DNA of 64,000 nt from Coprinellus micaceus (Eukaryota > Basidiomycota > Agaricomycetes > Agaricales > Psathyrellaceae). A program made the position numbers and the translations under genes. The notes under the pieces are model-generated. The model ran no database searches. It had not been told where the DNA came from and saw nothing but the letters and a program-made list of their open reading frames with translations. The DNA is taken from assembly GCA_951394405.1 (NCBI GenBank), contig OX596338.1, positions 3,534,001-3,598,000 on the forward strand, read 5' to 3'. Numbering within the stretch: the stretch's first letter is position 1; each line of letters starts with the position of its first letter. This document shows, one piece after another, positions 22,094 to 33,400 of the stretch.

Positions 22094-22921
22094 GATGCAT
22101 GCGCGCAATTCTCAGGTTTGATGCAAACAGCAATAAACCTGGAACCGAATAGAGGTCATAGAATATGTTCCAAAACCACGAGGGTACTCTGACCATCACT
22201 ATAATAGATGTATTTACTGATTCGGCGGTTACTTCCGCTCGGGCGCTTAAATTCACGAAAGACTTTGGCCGGGATTGGCATAGCGTTAGTGCAGTAGTAA
22301 TCGGCGGCTATTATAATATGAAGAAGCCTTTAGAGTACTTGTTCGGCAAGATGGGCTATTGAGTTTGATAGAGTCATTGAATCCCTTGGTCATAAATGTG
22401 GGGGGCAAACATTGGGCAAACACTTGCCCATAGCCGGTATGGGCGTGGCGACGACTTAGCATCCTTAAGCAGGCTTTAAAAAGAATGAACCACTATCTCA
22501 TTTATACATATGGTGAGCAACGTCCAGCTAGCGTCTCTCGTAGACGGGATTGGGCGAGCGCGAATGGCGAGGTCCGCATGCTTGAGCCGGGGCAACCGGG
22601 ATCAATTGGCAGTCGGCCAAATCGGGAGTGCGGCCAAACACCTGGGTAGACGCCTCTCCTGGGACCTCCGGGTCACAATTTCCTTCATGCGCTTGGTGAA
22701 GTACCACAACTTTGAATAGAATCATCTCCGTATCCTACCTCTCTTTCCACGACCCGACCTAGGTAGGACTTGGGTGCGAATATATTTCTTTGAATATCAA
22801 AGGCAGCGGTTACGGGGTCCTGACGTCGGAACTTGCTCGGCCCACATCTCCATCACTTAGAAATAACGCGTGCCGCGTTCAACAACCATACCCGATTAAC
22901 TCTAACAATTACTAAAGAGTA

Positions 22922-23888
22922 CAGTGTAGTACGGTCACTTGACACACCAAAGTGAGATTGCCATTTTGCCCTCGAAATTCGTGGCAGGGTGTGGAAATTT
23001 TATTATCAATATATGCTAAAGTATCTTAAGTTTGACTTTGTCACCCATAGAAATTATAAACAAGAGGGTGAAGTAGGGGTTTGCTCAGGATATCATCGAG
23101 TGTCCAAATTCTTGAATTCCGGTCATTTGACACAGTGTGACGCGCGTGTGACGGCGTGACAAAACGCGTCGAGAATGACATCCTCCTCCTCATTGGAAAG
23201 GCGATGGACATCGAGGATTTCCACATTCTGCCCTTTTTGACTTGAGAGTGAGCGACAATTGTGCATTGGTCTCATTATGCTCACCTGTAGTCCGCGCATA
23301 CCAGATATTGCCAGTGCTGGGCCATTGTACCTTTTTTCCCACGCATGGTGAGTTGTAGTTCCCTTTGGCAGCTCCTCATGCAGGTCTATGTGTCCTAAAT
23401 GGTTAGAATAAACTCTCCAAGAGTGTGATAGATCTAAAACACTCTATTACGGCGAAAATCTGGGCTAGGATGCGAGTGTGTCATGCTGTACTGTGTAGGT
23501 GCGTGACATTCCATTCCCGCACCCATCACGCGCCGATTGGTTCCCTCTCGTTCTAGCGGAATTTTGTCCGAATCCTCTTGGTTCTTGTTATCCTCACGAA
23601 GGTGCATATAGGCCGTCAGGGATCCAAGGTTTATCGGCCCATATTAGCCATGGATCTGACGTAGGCCGCGAAATAAAAGTTGATCGTGTCAAATTGTGGC
23701 ATTTTTAGTGATTCTCGTGACATTAACACCCCCTCAAACTCACTCATTCCCTCCAAATTTTTGATACACAGTATTTGCTTATGAGGTCCACACATTTCCC
23801 AAGTTTGAACCCAATCGGACGTATCCGTGTTGAGATATCGCGGTTTGTGTCAAGTGACCGTACTGTGTCAAGTGACCGTACTACACTG
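22922..23888. mobile_element. probable non-autonomous Tc1/mariner-type element (~967 bp)
   Basis: The ends are inverted repeats starting CAGTGTAGTACGGTCACTTG, each flanked by the dinucleotide TA (22920-22921 and 23889-23890), as expected for Tc1/mariner integration. The right end carries an extra direct copy of an 18-nt block (GTGTCAAGTGACCGTACT twice). No transposase-length frame exists inside (the longest is about 60 codons), so it would depend on a transposase elsewhere. The superfamily is inferred from the TA flanks and the CAGTG terminus. Confidence 0.75.
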
Positions 23889-24146
23889 TAACCCTGGCGC
23901 AACACCTCGCAACACTGCATGGCACAGACCTCGACATACCATTTGGAACCTCATTTTCTCCGGTATAATCACGCCTCCCGAGATATGAAGCCCGATGACA
24001 GGGACAATTCAAGCCTTCAGCAGCAATTGAATGCTTTTCCGCCCACGAGCAGGCCCAGACAGCCCGGCGTGGTGATTCAGAGCACGGTGCAGGCGTGGCG
24101 AGTGTCAAAAATAGGATTGGATGGTGTGATACATATCAGCGCCGGT

Positions 24147-24450
24147 CAGTGTTGTGATGGTCAAGCCGACCCATGGTCAAGTTGACCATCACCCTTCGGA
24201 CCTTCGCCTTGGACCATAGGGTCTGACCATAGGTCGGACCCTTGGTCGGACCCCAACCTGATGAGATCACGACCGGAACTCGAGGTCCCCACATTCCCAG
24301 GTTAAGTACAGAGTCTGGAAATGCCACGACATGGCTGATCTGTGGTCGTGGGATTTGGTCCGACCATAGGTCAGACCATATGGTCCTGCCGACCATTTCG
24401 ACCTCACACTTGGTCGGACCATGGTCGGACCCATGGTCCTAACAACACTG
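24147..24450. mobile_element. hAT-type MITE, 304 bp, with 8-bp target duplication
   Basis: Ends are inverted CAGTGTTGT (9 bp exact). The flanks are the identical 8-mer GCGCCGGT at 24139-24146 and 24451-24458, the target-site duplication size of the hAT superfamily. The interior is made of imperfect palindromic copies of TGGTCGGACC and TGGTCAGACC. There is no coding capacity. It lies 112 bp upstream of the DUF6535 start codon, so it probably sits in that gene's promoter or leader. Confidence 0.88.
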
Positions 24451-24562
24451 GCGCCGGTTGCCAGAACTTGAAGCGCCTGTCATAATTCTGATATAAGTAA
24501 GGCGCGCTCCAGTACCCGTACTGCTCAACCTATTTCTGACTCACCACCAGGTTGCAGGCCCC

Positions 24563-27459
24563 ATGTCTGTCGCTGGCTTGCCTGCGAGAGCAGATGGGCT
24601 CGACCTCTGGGATGAAGTTCGTTGCAAACCTTCGCCGGGCTTTGGCCCAACCCTTGAAGGACCCCACATCAGTCGAAAGGATTACCGATACTCAGCAGCA
24701 GACCAAGAGTGGGTAGAATGCGCAATCGCAGTTCGGGAGCACGACAAAACGATACTGGAGAACTGGAACAGGGAGATGGACACCCAGCTGCTCTTCGTAC
24801 GCCCGCTCCACTGCCCATTCAAAAGCGCATACACACTGAACTTTCTTCCCAGTCTTCATTGTTCTCCGCCATCGTTGCTGGTTTCATCCTCGCGGCTACA
24901 GACCTGGTCCGGATTGACGAGTATCCGTCGATGCACGCGAAGCTCACCTCGATCGCCGCCAACGTGCTCTGGTTCGGCAGCCTAATCATCAGCCTCAACT
25001 CGGTGCTCTCAGCCATTCTCGTCAAGCAGTGGCTACTAGAATACGTCTGGGAGCACGACGGCGCTTCGAACATCTCCCCCAAGCTCAGCTTTGCAGTCCG
25101 ACACCTCCGTTTCCAGAACTTGCACGGCTCCAACATCCCATTATACATCGAGTACCTCCCTCTCCAGATGGTCGTGGGCGTGGGGACGTTTTTCGCTGGT
25201 CTATTGGCCTTTATGTGGGGCCTCAACGTGGTCGTAGCGTGCATCGGCAGCATCCTCATCGTAATCTCTCTCTCTCAGTTCTTCGCAACAGCATTTCTGC
25301 CAATTAGCGACCCGCTGTCCCCGTACCAGTCGGTACAAGCGTGGCTATTTCGCCGCCTCAACCAGAAGATCCGCGGAAACGGCCAGGCTACGCCGTGCGA
25401 TGGCTGGGTCGATGAAACGGTGCGCGACATCAAGACTAAGCGCGATGTCGCCGAATCCAACGGACTTGTCTGGCTACACCGCGAGTTAAAGTTGGGATTG
25501 TGGAAGGCAAAGGTCGTCAAGCAGTCGTTGGCTTGCTCTTTGTCTCTCCAACCTGTAGTCCGCACAAGGACGGCGGTCGCGCTTTGCGCGGATTACATGG
25601 CCCCCGCCTTCTTGGACACGACAGACGATGTCAGGAAGACGACGGAGTTTCTCCTGCGGTTTTGCGACACGGTGGGAGAGAAGCTTTTCAAGTCGGTGTT
25701 CGGCGTTCTCCTCGAAGACATTGTGGTCCTTTTCGGATATTCCACGCATTCACCATCGACAGGGGCTGACGAGTTGCTCAATGCCACCAAGCTAATCTTG
25801 CTTTTTATCCAACACCCTGAGTGGGTGCGGGAGACCAAAGCTGAAGCGTGGAGTACGATGCTCTCCCTGATCAACTCCCTCCATTCACTCGACATCACGG
25901 AGGATCAAAAGATGGACCTCAACAAGTGGATCCTGTCTGGGTTCCTTCAACAGGCTCTGTTGAGCCCAGAGGAGGATGGCCACCATGTTCCTCCTTGGAA
26001 GCTGAGAGAGGCTCAAGTTCAACGTGGGTTTGCCTATCTCATAGTTATGCCGAACTGGACTTACCTTTTCTCCGCAGTAATATCCATGACCATGCCGTGG
26101 ACGGTTGTACCCTTTGACGCAGCGCAGCCCGCATACCACGAAGAGAAATCTCGCAACTGGACACTATCGATTTCATGCTTCCTATTTGGACTACTGAATT
26201 TCAAGACATCGGCGGAAGATGGGCAGAAGAGCACTGAAGATCTCGTACACTGCCTCCGTATGATGACTGACTTCCTCAAACAAACTCAGAAGCACGACAG
26301 GGGGACCAAGTACTGCGACATCGAATTCGCAATCGCTCTTTGGACCCGCGTGTTATCGCACCGACCTATCCTTGGTGCGCCGGTGATGCAGTTCCTCAGC
26401 AAGGGGCGGAACCTTGACGACGACTTCTATGTTGGACTTCGCGACTTGCTGGACGTAATGGATGTAATTATGACCCAGAACGGTTCTTCGCCTAGCCTAT
26501 CTGAATGCAGGGACTCTGTTTGGGCTCTACGTCTCCTGGCTGGGAAGGTTTCTGTGAGTTTCCATCGCTTACTCTCCGAGGTCGGGACACTGATAGATGG
26601 TGCAAAGGCGGTGCATGGCTTGTTCAGCGAGTACGACTTGGACAATCCGGAGGTCGCCGTTGTGGACGGGCTGACTACGCTCACCTCTCGAATCTCGAAG
26701 CTCACCGCGCAAGAATTGCTTCATGTAGGAGAGACAATGCTCGAGTCGTTCCCCATCAAATCGTGGACTGAATACGACTTGGACCATAACTATCGCCACG
26801 CCCTCATCACCTGCTTCATTTTCCACCTTACCCTTGCCTATGGCACCGAGTCCCCGTTGAAGCACGAGTCTATCGAGTACCCCCTCCACCTCATCTTGCA
26901 CCCCGAAGACACCATTTCGAAGCTCGGTGGAGCCAAGCGGCACCATCTGGACAACGTAATCGCTCGTCTCCTCTCGCGGTACGAAGCTCGTTGGAGAACC
27001 CTCAACCATGGGGGAAAGGACGGGTTCCATGGTGATGAGCCAACGAGGAGTCTATTGCTTGAGATCCTGGCGAAACAGAACACGAAAGCCGAGCCGCGCT
27101 TATTCCTCGACCTCAGCTCCCTTACGCTAGGATTCCTGGTGCCGTGGACCCAGTGTCACTACTCTGAATATCCGGCTATGCGAAGCGTACTTGGCTCCAT
27201 CGCGTCGTTCCTCGACACTGGCAAGCTCCAGCGCTCTGAACGACCTCCGTCATCGTGGATAAGAACCTTGCTGGTGGATATTCGGGAATCTATGAAGGCG
27301 AATAGCGACGCCTGGGGCCCGGAGACGTTGGAGTCGCTACAGAGGTTCGTGAGGGTTTTGAAGGACAGATGTGAGTACCAAAGCTGGGGTGACGGGGAGA
27401 GGAAGGCTCTTGTCGATGTATTCAGGGCGAGCAAAGGAATCAATGGGTTTGGAATTTAA
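24563..27459 (+). CDS. DUF6535 multi-pass membrane protein, 946 aa
   Basis: Agaricomycete-specific family of unknown function with an N-terminal group of membrane helices. Exon 1 (24563-24796) ends in MDTQLLF and exon 2 (24853-27459) resumes SSLFSAIVAGFILAATDL. This restores the family's typical run through a 56-nt phase-0 intron. Hydrophobic segments lie near residues 79-97, 111-135 and 184-230 (the last is probably two helices). The remaining ~700 residues are largely soluble and helical in appearance, with no motif I recognise. The ATG follows a hAT MITE by 112 bp, so expression may be influenced by that insertion. Codon use resembles neighbouring genes and the frame is intact. Confidence 0.87.
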
Positions 27460-28116
27460 ACGCGGGTGTCGAGGCTTGGCGGCGGATTTAGGAGTCCAAT
27501 ACGACGTTGGAACGCATTACCCAAGCATTACCTATCCGTTCAGTGCCCAGGGCGTGGTTGCAGCTTCGTCGCATTCGCGAGGGAGGTCAAAAATAGGAGA
27601 TCGTCGTCGAAGACACACGCTATTTTTAATTTCCATCGTTCCTCCTGTCAACAGCCGGCATACCACCGCGCGGCTGACGGACATGGGCGGTGATGGGGGT
27701 GCCGTACATTTATAAAGGTGGGAGTGGTGGGTGACGATTTCTCTTTCGTGCACGAATCCTGGCTCGATCGTCGCTTATCGGCCTCCTCGTTCTCTTTCCT
27801 TCCAAGGTTCTTTGTACGCGTTTGAAGCTTGAAGCCCAACTCTCGAAGAGTCACTCCTCGCGCTTCTTTCTTCCCGACTTTCCCATAACCGACCACCCTT
27901 TAAAACGCGCCCAGCCGGATCTTCCCCCCAGCTGTATTCCAAAGAACTCTAGTGAAGAACGTCCCTCCGACGCCCAAGTCTAATCCACCCGAAGCCGCTG
28001 CGCAGGCCTCATTTGAAACACCCACCATCGTTAAAAGCCTAGTACCGGCACACTCTCCTTCCAACGAACCATATCCCCACCACACCTACCTCCTATCGCA
28101 ACCTCGTCAAACGACC
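27460..28116. other. intergenic stretch and leader of small secreted protein gene
   Basis: No coding feature recognised. A TATA-like TATAAAGG lies at 27711-27718 on the plus strand, about 400 nt before the start codon of the small secreted protein. That distance implies a long or spliced leader. Confidence 0.45.
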
Positions 28117-28440
28117 ATGTTCGTCTTCAAGTTCACCTTCGTCTTCACCCTCCTCGCCTTCCTCTTCATGACGGTGACCGCCCTTCCCGTCGCCTTTGGT
28201 GGACCCCAAGCCGGCGCTCCAGGAAGCCTCCTCGGACGCACCTACGTCCAGCGCAATGCAGCAGTCGACACCCCCTTGGCTGCGAGGGAACCCACCGCAC
28301 CCCTTCCTGCCATTCGACGCGAGCTCGCTGCAGATACGGAATCCTTCAAGTCCATGAAACGCAGCGTACGGTTCCAGCGCCGCGTTTCAGCCCTCGATCG
28401 GCGTGGCGCGGTGGCTGACGTGCTTGGCACCCAGCACTGA
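28117..28440 (+). CDS. small secreted protein with dibasic processing sites, 107 aa
   Basis: Single-exon gene with a clear hydrophobic signal sequence (FKFTFVFTLLAFLFMTVTALP, residues 4-24). The mature part is short and has no cysteines. It contains several dibasic pairs: AIRR/EL, SMKR/SV, FQRR/VS and LDRR/GA. These would be candidate Kex2 cleavage points in the Golgi, releasing peptides of roughly 7-14 residues. I know of no family for it. It could equally be a plain secreted protein of unknown role. Confidence 0.65.
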   Translation: MFVFKFTFVFTLLAFLFMTVTALPVAFGGPQAGAPGSLLGRTYVQRNAAVDTPLAAREPTAPLPAIRRELAADTESFKSMKRSVRFQRRVSALDRRGAVADVLGTQH

Positions 28441-29079
28441 AGACTGTTCACCGTCCACACGCACACACCAACCCATCCTAGGCTTCAACTGTGATGTTCT
28501 GCGAGCATCATCCTCTTTGGACCCACACACTATCGAGATGAAGAACAAGCATGGCTCGTACTGGTATCCTTCTCGAGAATGCCATCATGACCCCATCAAC
28601 CACTTTCAAGTGAACGCATCACGACACATTCAGCTCGACGTTGAATATGCCGTTGTACCACCACCCCGTCCCTCGCGATCCTTCAACCTCCCTTGTCGCC
28701 TCTTCACTTCCTTCGCACCCTCGCCGATCGTTCGGGGCTAGAACCTCATTTCGGGCATGCATGCATTCGATTTTCATTTGGACCCTCCAACTCCGACTTC
28801 AAGACATTCTTTATTTGTTGGGTTCGCTTCCACTGTTTCTCTTCCTAGCGAAGGAGCAAAGCGCGCATGTATCATAGCTATTCGACATTCCGTGGACTTC
28901 CAAAGTGCTTTTTATATTGGGATTCTGTTTCGTGTCGCTGGGTTAGCAAGGGTTAGATTCCGTTTATGTTGTAGTACGGTAGCGTGCAATTATAGCCATC
29001 CACAATCGCCGAAGACGTCCGGTTCTGGGGTGGGTATGTTGTAGGATGGCCCCTTTGAAGGTACCCTCGTCGTAAGAAA
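28441..29079. other. intergenic stretch
   Basis: Convergent 3' flanks of the small secreted protein gene (+) and the RING/coiled-coil gene (-). No feature recognised. Confidence 0.4.
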
Positions 29080-30112
29080 TTATACAACCACGAGCGAATC
29101 GTCCCCCGGGTCTTGTTCATCGGTTCTTGCCTGTGACTGAAGTTCCCCCAACTGTTGACGAAGTTTCTTGTTCTCTTTCCCAAGGGCCTTGGCCTTCTTC
29201 GCAGCAAGGTTGGTCTACGAAGGGAGCGAGTCGTAACGATCAGCTTGCGTTGGGGGTGGTTACGCAGCATCGGAGAGAGACCAACCTTTTTTGTCTGATC
29301 GTCAAGCTTTTGCTGCAGTCTCGCCTCTTCACGCGTCCACTCCTCCTTCATGGACTCCCTTTCGCGCGAAAATGTTTCCTGAAGCTCATGGTACTCCTGT
29401 CGCCAATTGAGCTTTCCCCTCCGTTCATCCTGGTACTTTTGAAGCAACGTAGCCTTTTGTTGCTCGAGCCGCTGTATTCGATTACGGTCGACCCCGAGCT
29501 CTTTGAGCTGCTTGCGCAGCGAGTCTACCTCCGTTGTTAGGTAGTCGTTCTCTGCCTGAAGCGTCTGGGCGCGAGCCTTGTACTCCTCCTTTTTCCTCAT
29601 TTGAGGGAAGATCTGCTTTTCTAGAACCTTTGCTGCTTCGAACAGCCTCTCCTGAAAGGTTGTGTCAGGATGTGCAATCCCGAATTGGGGAACGGCGTGA
29701 CGAGATCTTACGCCAGCGTACCTTATCCTCGACGCCCAGACCACTCTGGTGCTGAGGATCTCGGATGCGTTTCGCAAGGTTCCTGTAGTTCTCCGTAGAA
29801 GTATCCTCGCGAAGGCTAGTCAGGTCTCGCGTGAGGCGCTGGGCTTCTGCCGCTGGGGTATCCTCCACCTGGTCGATATACACTGCGTGTGGTACGTGTG
29901 TTCCACGTTCGGCGCGACATGATGAGCACCTAGAAGCCTTGAAGCCCTCGGTACACTCAACGCAGAGCCCATGACCTAGGCGACCAATTCATGTCAATCT
30001 CTCGGTCTCCACATGAACCAACATTCGGAGGCGTACCGCATTGCATGAACCGGAATTCCGTAAAGTCATAAACACAGAAGCAGATGCTGCATTGGCAGGG
30101 GATTCCGCTCAT
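29080..30112 (-). CDS. RING finger / coiled-coil protein, 276 aa
   Basis: Exons are 30112-30037, 29975-29722, 29651-29286 and 29214-29080 (introns 61, 70 and 71 nt); 831 nt, in frame. Residues 8-45 form a C3HC4 RING: C8-x2-C11-x13-C25-x-H27-x2-C30-x2-C33-x8-C42-x2-C45. The junction of exons 1 and 2 falls inside the CGH triplet and restores it. From about residue 110 to the end the protein is a long, highly charged helix (LEKQIFPQMRKKEEYKAR, RLEQQKATLLQKYQDERR, ENKKLRQQLGEL), hence a coiled coil. The RING suggests an E3 ubiquitin ligase or assembly factor with oligomerisation through the helix. No specific orthologue is recognised. Confidence 0.82.
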
Positions 30113-32465
30113 GACGAGCGAGGATGATGGGGGTAGAGTTCAAGGAGCTGTTGGACGCGACACGCGACGCGTTGAACATGTGTGATGGCCGGATGCAGAC
30201 ACGCGGCATACAGCAGCCGTGCTTCGTCACTCAGGCAACGTTGCCACCGGCGCTTATTTTGTGCGTGCGATTGCCTGCTTCAATGTATGCTTTATCACCC
30301 CCTTCCTCTGTGCACAAAATGTGTGTATTATTTGAGACTGAGAGACATGGGTAAATGTAGGGTAATCTTTGGGTACGGTGGATGCTACCAGATCTAGACG
30401 TCGAAGAGCTCTTAAAGAGGTAGAAACCCTCAGAGAAATGTGATAATACCCGATAGTGCCCAGGAGTAGAACTAAGTCATGGTCAATAGAGAAGGAGTAC
30501 TAAGTGTGGGGCCAGTTCTAGCCAGTGGCTTTCTGAAAATCATTCCAGCACTACACTGACCATGATTTCGTGAGCCTGTCCCACCTATCCCTCGCTTGCA
30601 GAGGAAGCGCTCCCACTGGTCTGGGTCCATAGCGTAGCTCCCTTCCTCAAAGCAAGGGGAGGCGCACTGGCGAACCGCTTCTACGAGCCTCTTCACGACC
30701 GGCAAGCCGGCGTATAAATTTCGCTTTGTGGCCGACCCAGGTTCCGAACAGGTCGTCGAGAACAAGGAGCTATACAGGTAATCAGCACAATGAACCGGAA
30801 GAGTGCATCGTTAAGCTTCGCGGTAATCTCTGTCCTGCAGTACCTCCTTTGGCACCACTTCCACCACAACCGCGAAGGCATCTTGAAGCGCCAGTCCATC
30901 ATCCACCAGGCTATGAGCACTGTCTTCGCCAGTGGGAAACCTACTTCAGTGAGGCTGCGGACAATCGGTGCTACCTCGCACCTCCTTCGAGTTTCACCCA
31001 CTCGGGACCACTCTCCTTCTCAATTTGGCGCTGTTGGAGACTGTCTGGTCAGGGGAGATATGCCGGTGTGCTGCTCTTCGCGGTACTTGGCACTCGAAAC
31101 ACGGGGGCCAGGATGGAGAGTAGGAGTTGTGTGGTTGCTTTGGTGGTGTCAGGTGTAAGTTTTCAGGGACGCTTGGAGCTGAATCCTTGTTAAACAGCGA
31201 CAAAGAACATGCCGAGGCCCCCTTCCGGAGTTAGGGGGCAGGGGTTGCCAACCAGAGCTATCTTAGCGCCCAAGCTGCACCGGCGTGTTAACGTTCTCCC
31301 GACCTAACATGAACAAAAAGGTGGGTTCCGTGATAGAGCTGGTCCTCGTAAAGGTGGCGCAATATGGTTGGCGAAAGGAATCAATTACGGAGGCTCTCGG
31401 TATGCCTTACCCGATTTCGCTGCATAATTTCCGAAACCTGTTTAAACTGCTCTGTCTTGAGAGTTGGACCACCCAGTTGTCTCCTAATAAGATAGAACGT
31501 CGCCTTAAGTTCCACCGCTGGTGCCGCCCTCGCTTGGAGCGAGTGTGTCGGGGGGTCATGAAGAGTCAGTTCGAGCGCCTGTGCCGCAGAGGTGTAAGCC
31601 TCCGCGCCGTCGTGTAGGGCGTTTTGGACGTGCTCTAGCCTGAGGTTTCGCACGGGGTTGGATAGGCGCCGAATTACGACATGGATTGACAGAGCGCGTC
31701 GAAGCTCTCAGGCTCTGTCAAGAACGGAAGGAGTTTAGCGCTGGTGAGTTTTGCCTGTGGAATGTAAGTGGATCGATGCGTCAGAAAAACCATAACCCTT
31801 TCATAGCACCTATCATGATAGGTTAGGTTTGACCTGCAAAATGCGCGGCAGAGAACGTATATACCCCCGAGTCCGAGGAAGTGGAGCTCACCAATTGCTC
31901 TATCGGGTGCCTCATATCCAAACACTCGCAGGGTCCATGCGAGGCAAGACTTCCCTGTCCCCCGTGAAGTTGAGATAATCGGTATGCAACTGAAGTTCAC
32001 CCCCTGGATTATCCGCTATGATTGGATTGGACGACAGCCCCACCGCACCCCCGAAACCTCATATTACTCTCTGCCAGGAGTTGCCCTCGAGGATTGCACC
32101 TCCTTCAACGATCAACGTTCGAATCTCGTCATTTGAGGCGTGTTCAAAAGTCTAGAGCTGGATTTTGAGGGAGAAGTGCTTGATAGTGGGATATGAATCC
32201 TTATCGATGCTAAGCACCACCGAGTGGGCAAGTGTGTTGATTGCATTGTCAGAATGAGGCGGAATGACGAGGCGCAGCACAGCTTCACCATCGATGTGGC
32301 ACCACGGTGATCAAAGGAAGGAGACCATCATTGCGGGGGTATCCAGCGCCAAGTTCCTGGGGGAGTTTCCCCCTGAATATAAACATCGTCGTCGCGAGGT
32401 AGTGGCAGTTTGCTTTCCTTCGCCCCCCTTCTTCATTGCCTCTTCAGATCGCCTGCCTCAAAGCT
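30113..32465. other. long stretch without a confident gene
   Basis: About 2.3 kb with several short overlapping frames on both strands. A helix-rich minus-strand frame at 31381-31653 (EHVQNALHDGAEAYTSAAQ) could be an exon of an unknown or decayed gene, but I found no convincing splice partners or start. Nothing else is recognisable. Confidence 0.45.
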
Positions 32466-33336
32466 ATGGACTTTCTCAAGAACCTCAAGATCCACGACGA
32501 TAAGGAGGAGAATGTCGCGACAACGGCCCCCCCTGCATCCGGTTAGTTTAGCAGATTGTGAAGAGGAGATGAAGCTGACCGTCGAACTTAGCGCCCGCGA
32601 AGGACTCAAAGGAGCATCTCTTTGATAAGATTTCTAGCGCTTTGGGTGGTACGTCCCGGGGCGACCTCATTATCGGGATCGCGCGTGCTGACGCCATTGG
32701 CAGGCGAACACAAGGCGCCTGCCCCGCTTCCACAAGTTCAGGCTCCCCCTCCCAAGGAGGAGAACCTCTTCAGCAAGTTGGGCGACGCTCTCTCAGGAAG
32801 GAAGACCCCTCCTCCTCCTCCTCCACCCCCAGCCCCAGCCAAGGAGGACCTTTTCGACAAGATCGGCAGTGTCCTAGGACGCAAGCCCTCGCCCCCACCT
32901 CCCGAGCCCAAGAAGACCGACTTGTTCTCGCAGATCACGAACACGATCACGGGCAAAAAGGAGGAGCCGCCAAAGCCGCAAACCTTGGGCGATAAGATCA
33001 ACCATGCTCTCGGGGGAGGAGCCGCTAGTGAAGAGAAGGAAGGTGAGCTCTTCAGTCGCCCCGATGAAAAGTAAAGGAAAGCGTGTTACTGACGGAATAC
33101 GCTTGCGATCCGTCTTACAGGCAAGTTGGGCAAAGGTGTGTTTTCACAAGGTTTCCTTGTGTCCGCTCTTGCTGATCGTCGCGGTAGCGATCGACTTGTT
33201 CCAGGAGCATGTGTTGAAGGAAGGTCCTCAACACAGTGAGTCCGCGCTCGAGCAGCTCAAGGATAACCAGATCGAGGACACCATCCGCAAGACCCTCGGC
33301 CTGGCGGATAAGGATAAGAAGAAGGCGAAGGACTGA
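32466..33336 (+). CDS. proline-rich LF-x-K-I repeat protein, 211 aa
   Basis: Five exons: 32466-32541, 32592-32648, 32704-33042, 33121-33135 and 33188-33336 (636 nt, in frame). The protein has five imperfect copies of an amphipathic unit: HLFDKISSALG, NLFSKLGDALSG, DLFDKIGSVLG, DLFSQITNTITG and TLGDKINHALGG. They are separated by Pro/Lys linkers with a run of eight prolines. The C-terminal module AIDLFQEHVLKEG then DNQIEDTIRKTLG resembles a small conserved fungal family seen with stress-responsive proteins. Exon 4 is only 15 nt. No signal peptide or membrane segment is present. Function unknown; the repeated amphipathic helices suggest membrane-surface or protein binding. Confidence 0.8.
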
Positions 33337-33400
33337 AAGATCGGACATCGTAGTAGCATTGTAACATTAGCGTGTACTATAAGCATTCCCCGTTAATGGA

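Larger units (their letters stand above)
19955..22890. repeat. pair of 26-bp inverted repeats bounding ~2.9 kb
   Basis: The 26 bases at 19955-19980 (core TGAACGCGGCACGCG) recur as an exact reverse complement at 22865-22890. Weaker similarity continues outward (TTGTTAG). The pair encloses the large inverted repeat at 21217-22093. This may be the ends of an old transposable element or nested insertion. I could not identify target-site duplications or a transposase. Confidence 0.6.

Noticed and set aside
23041..23226. 60-codon frame inside the Tc1/mariner-like element as transposase remnant
   Set aside because: Too short, and no DDE/DDD or helix-turn-helix pattern is visible.
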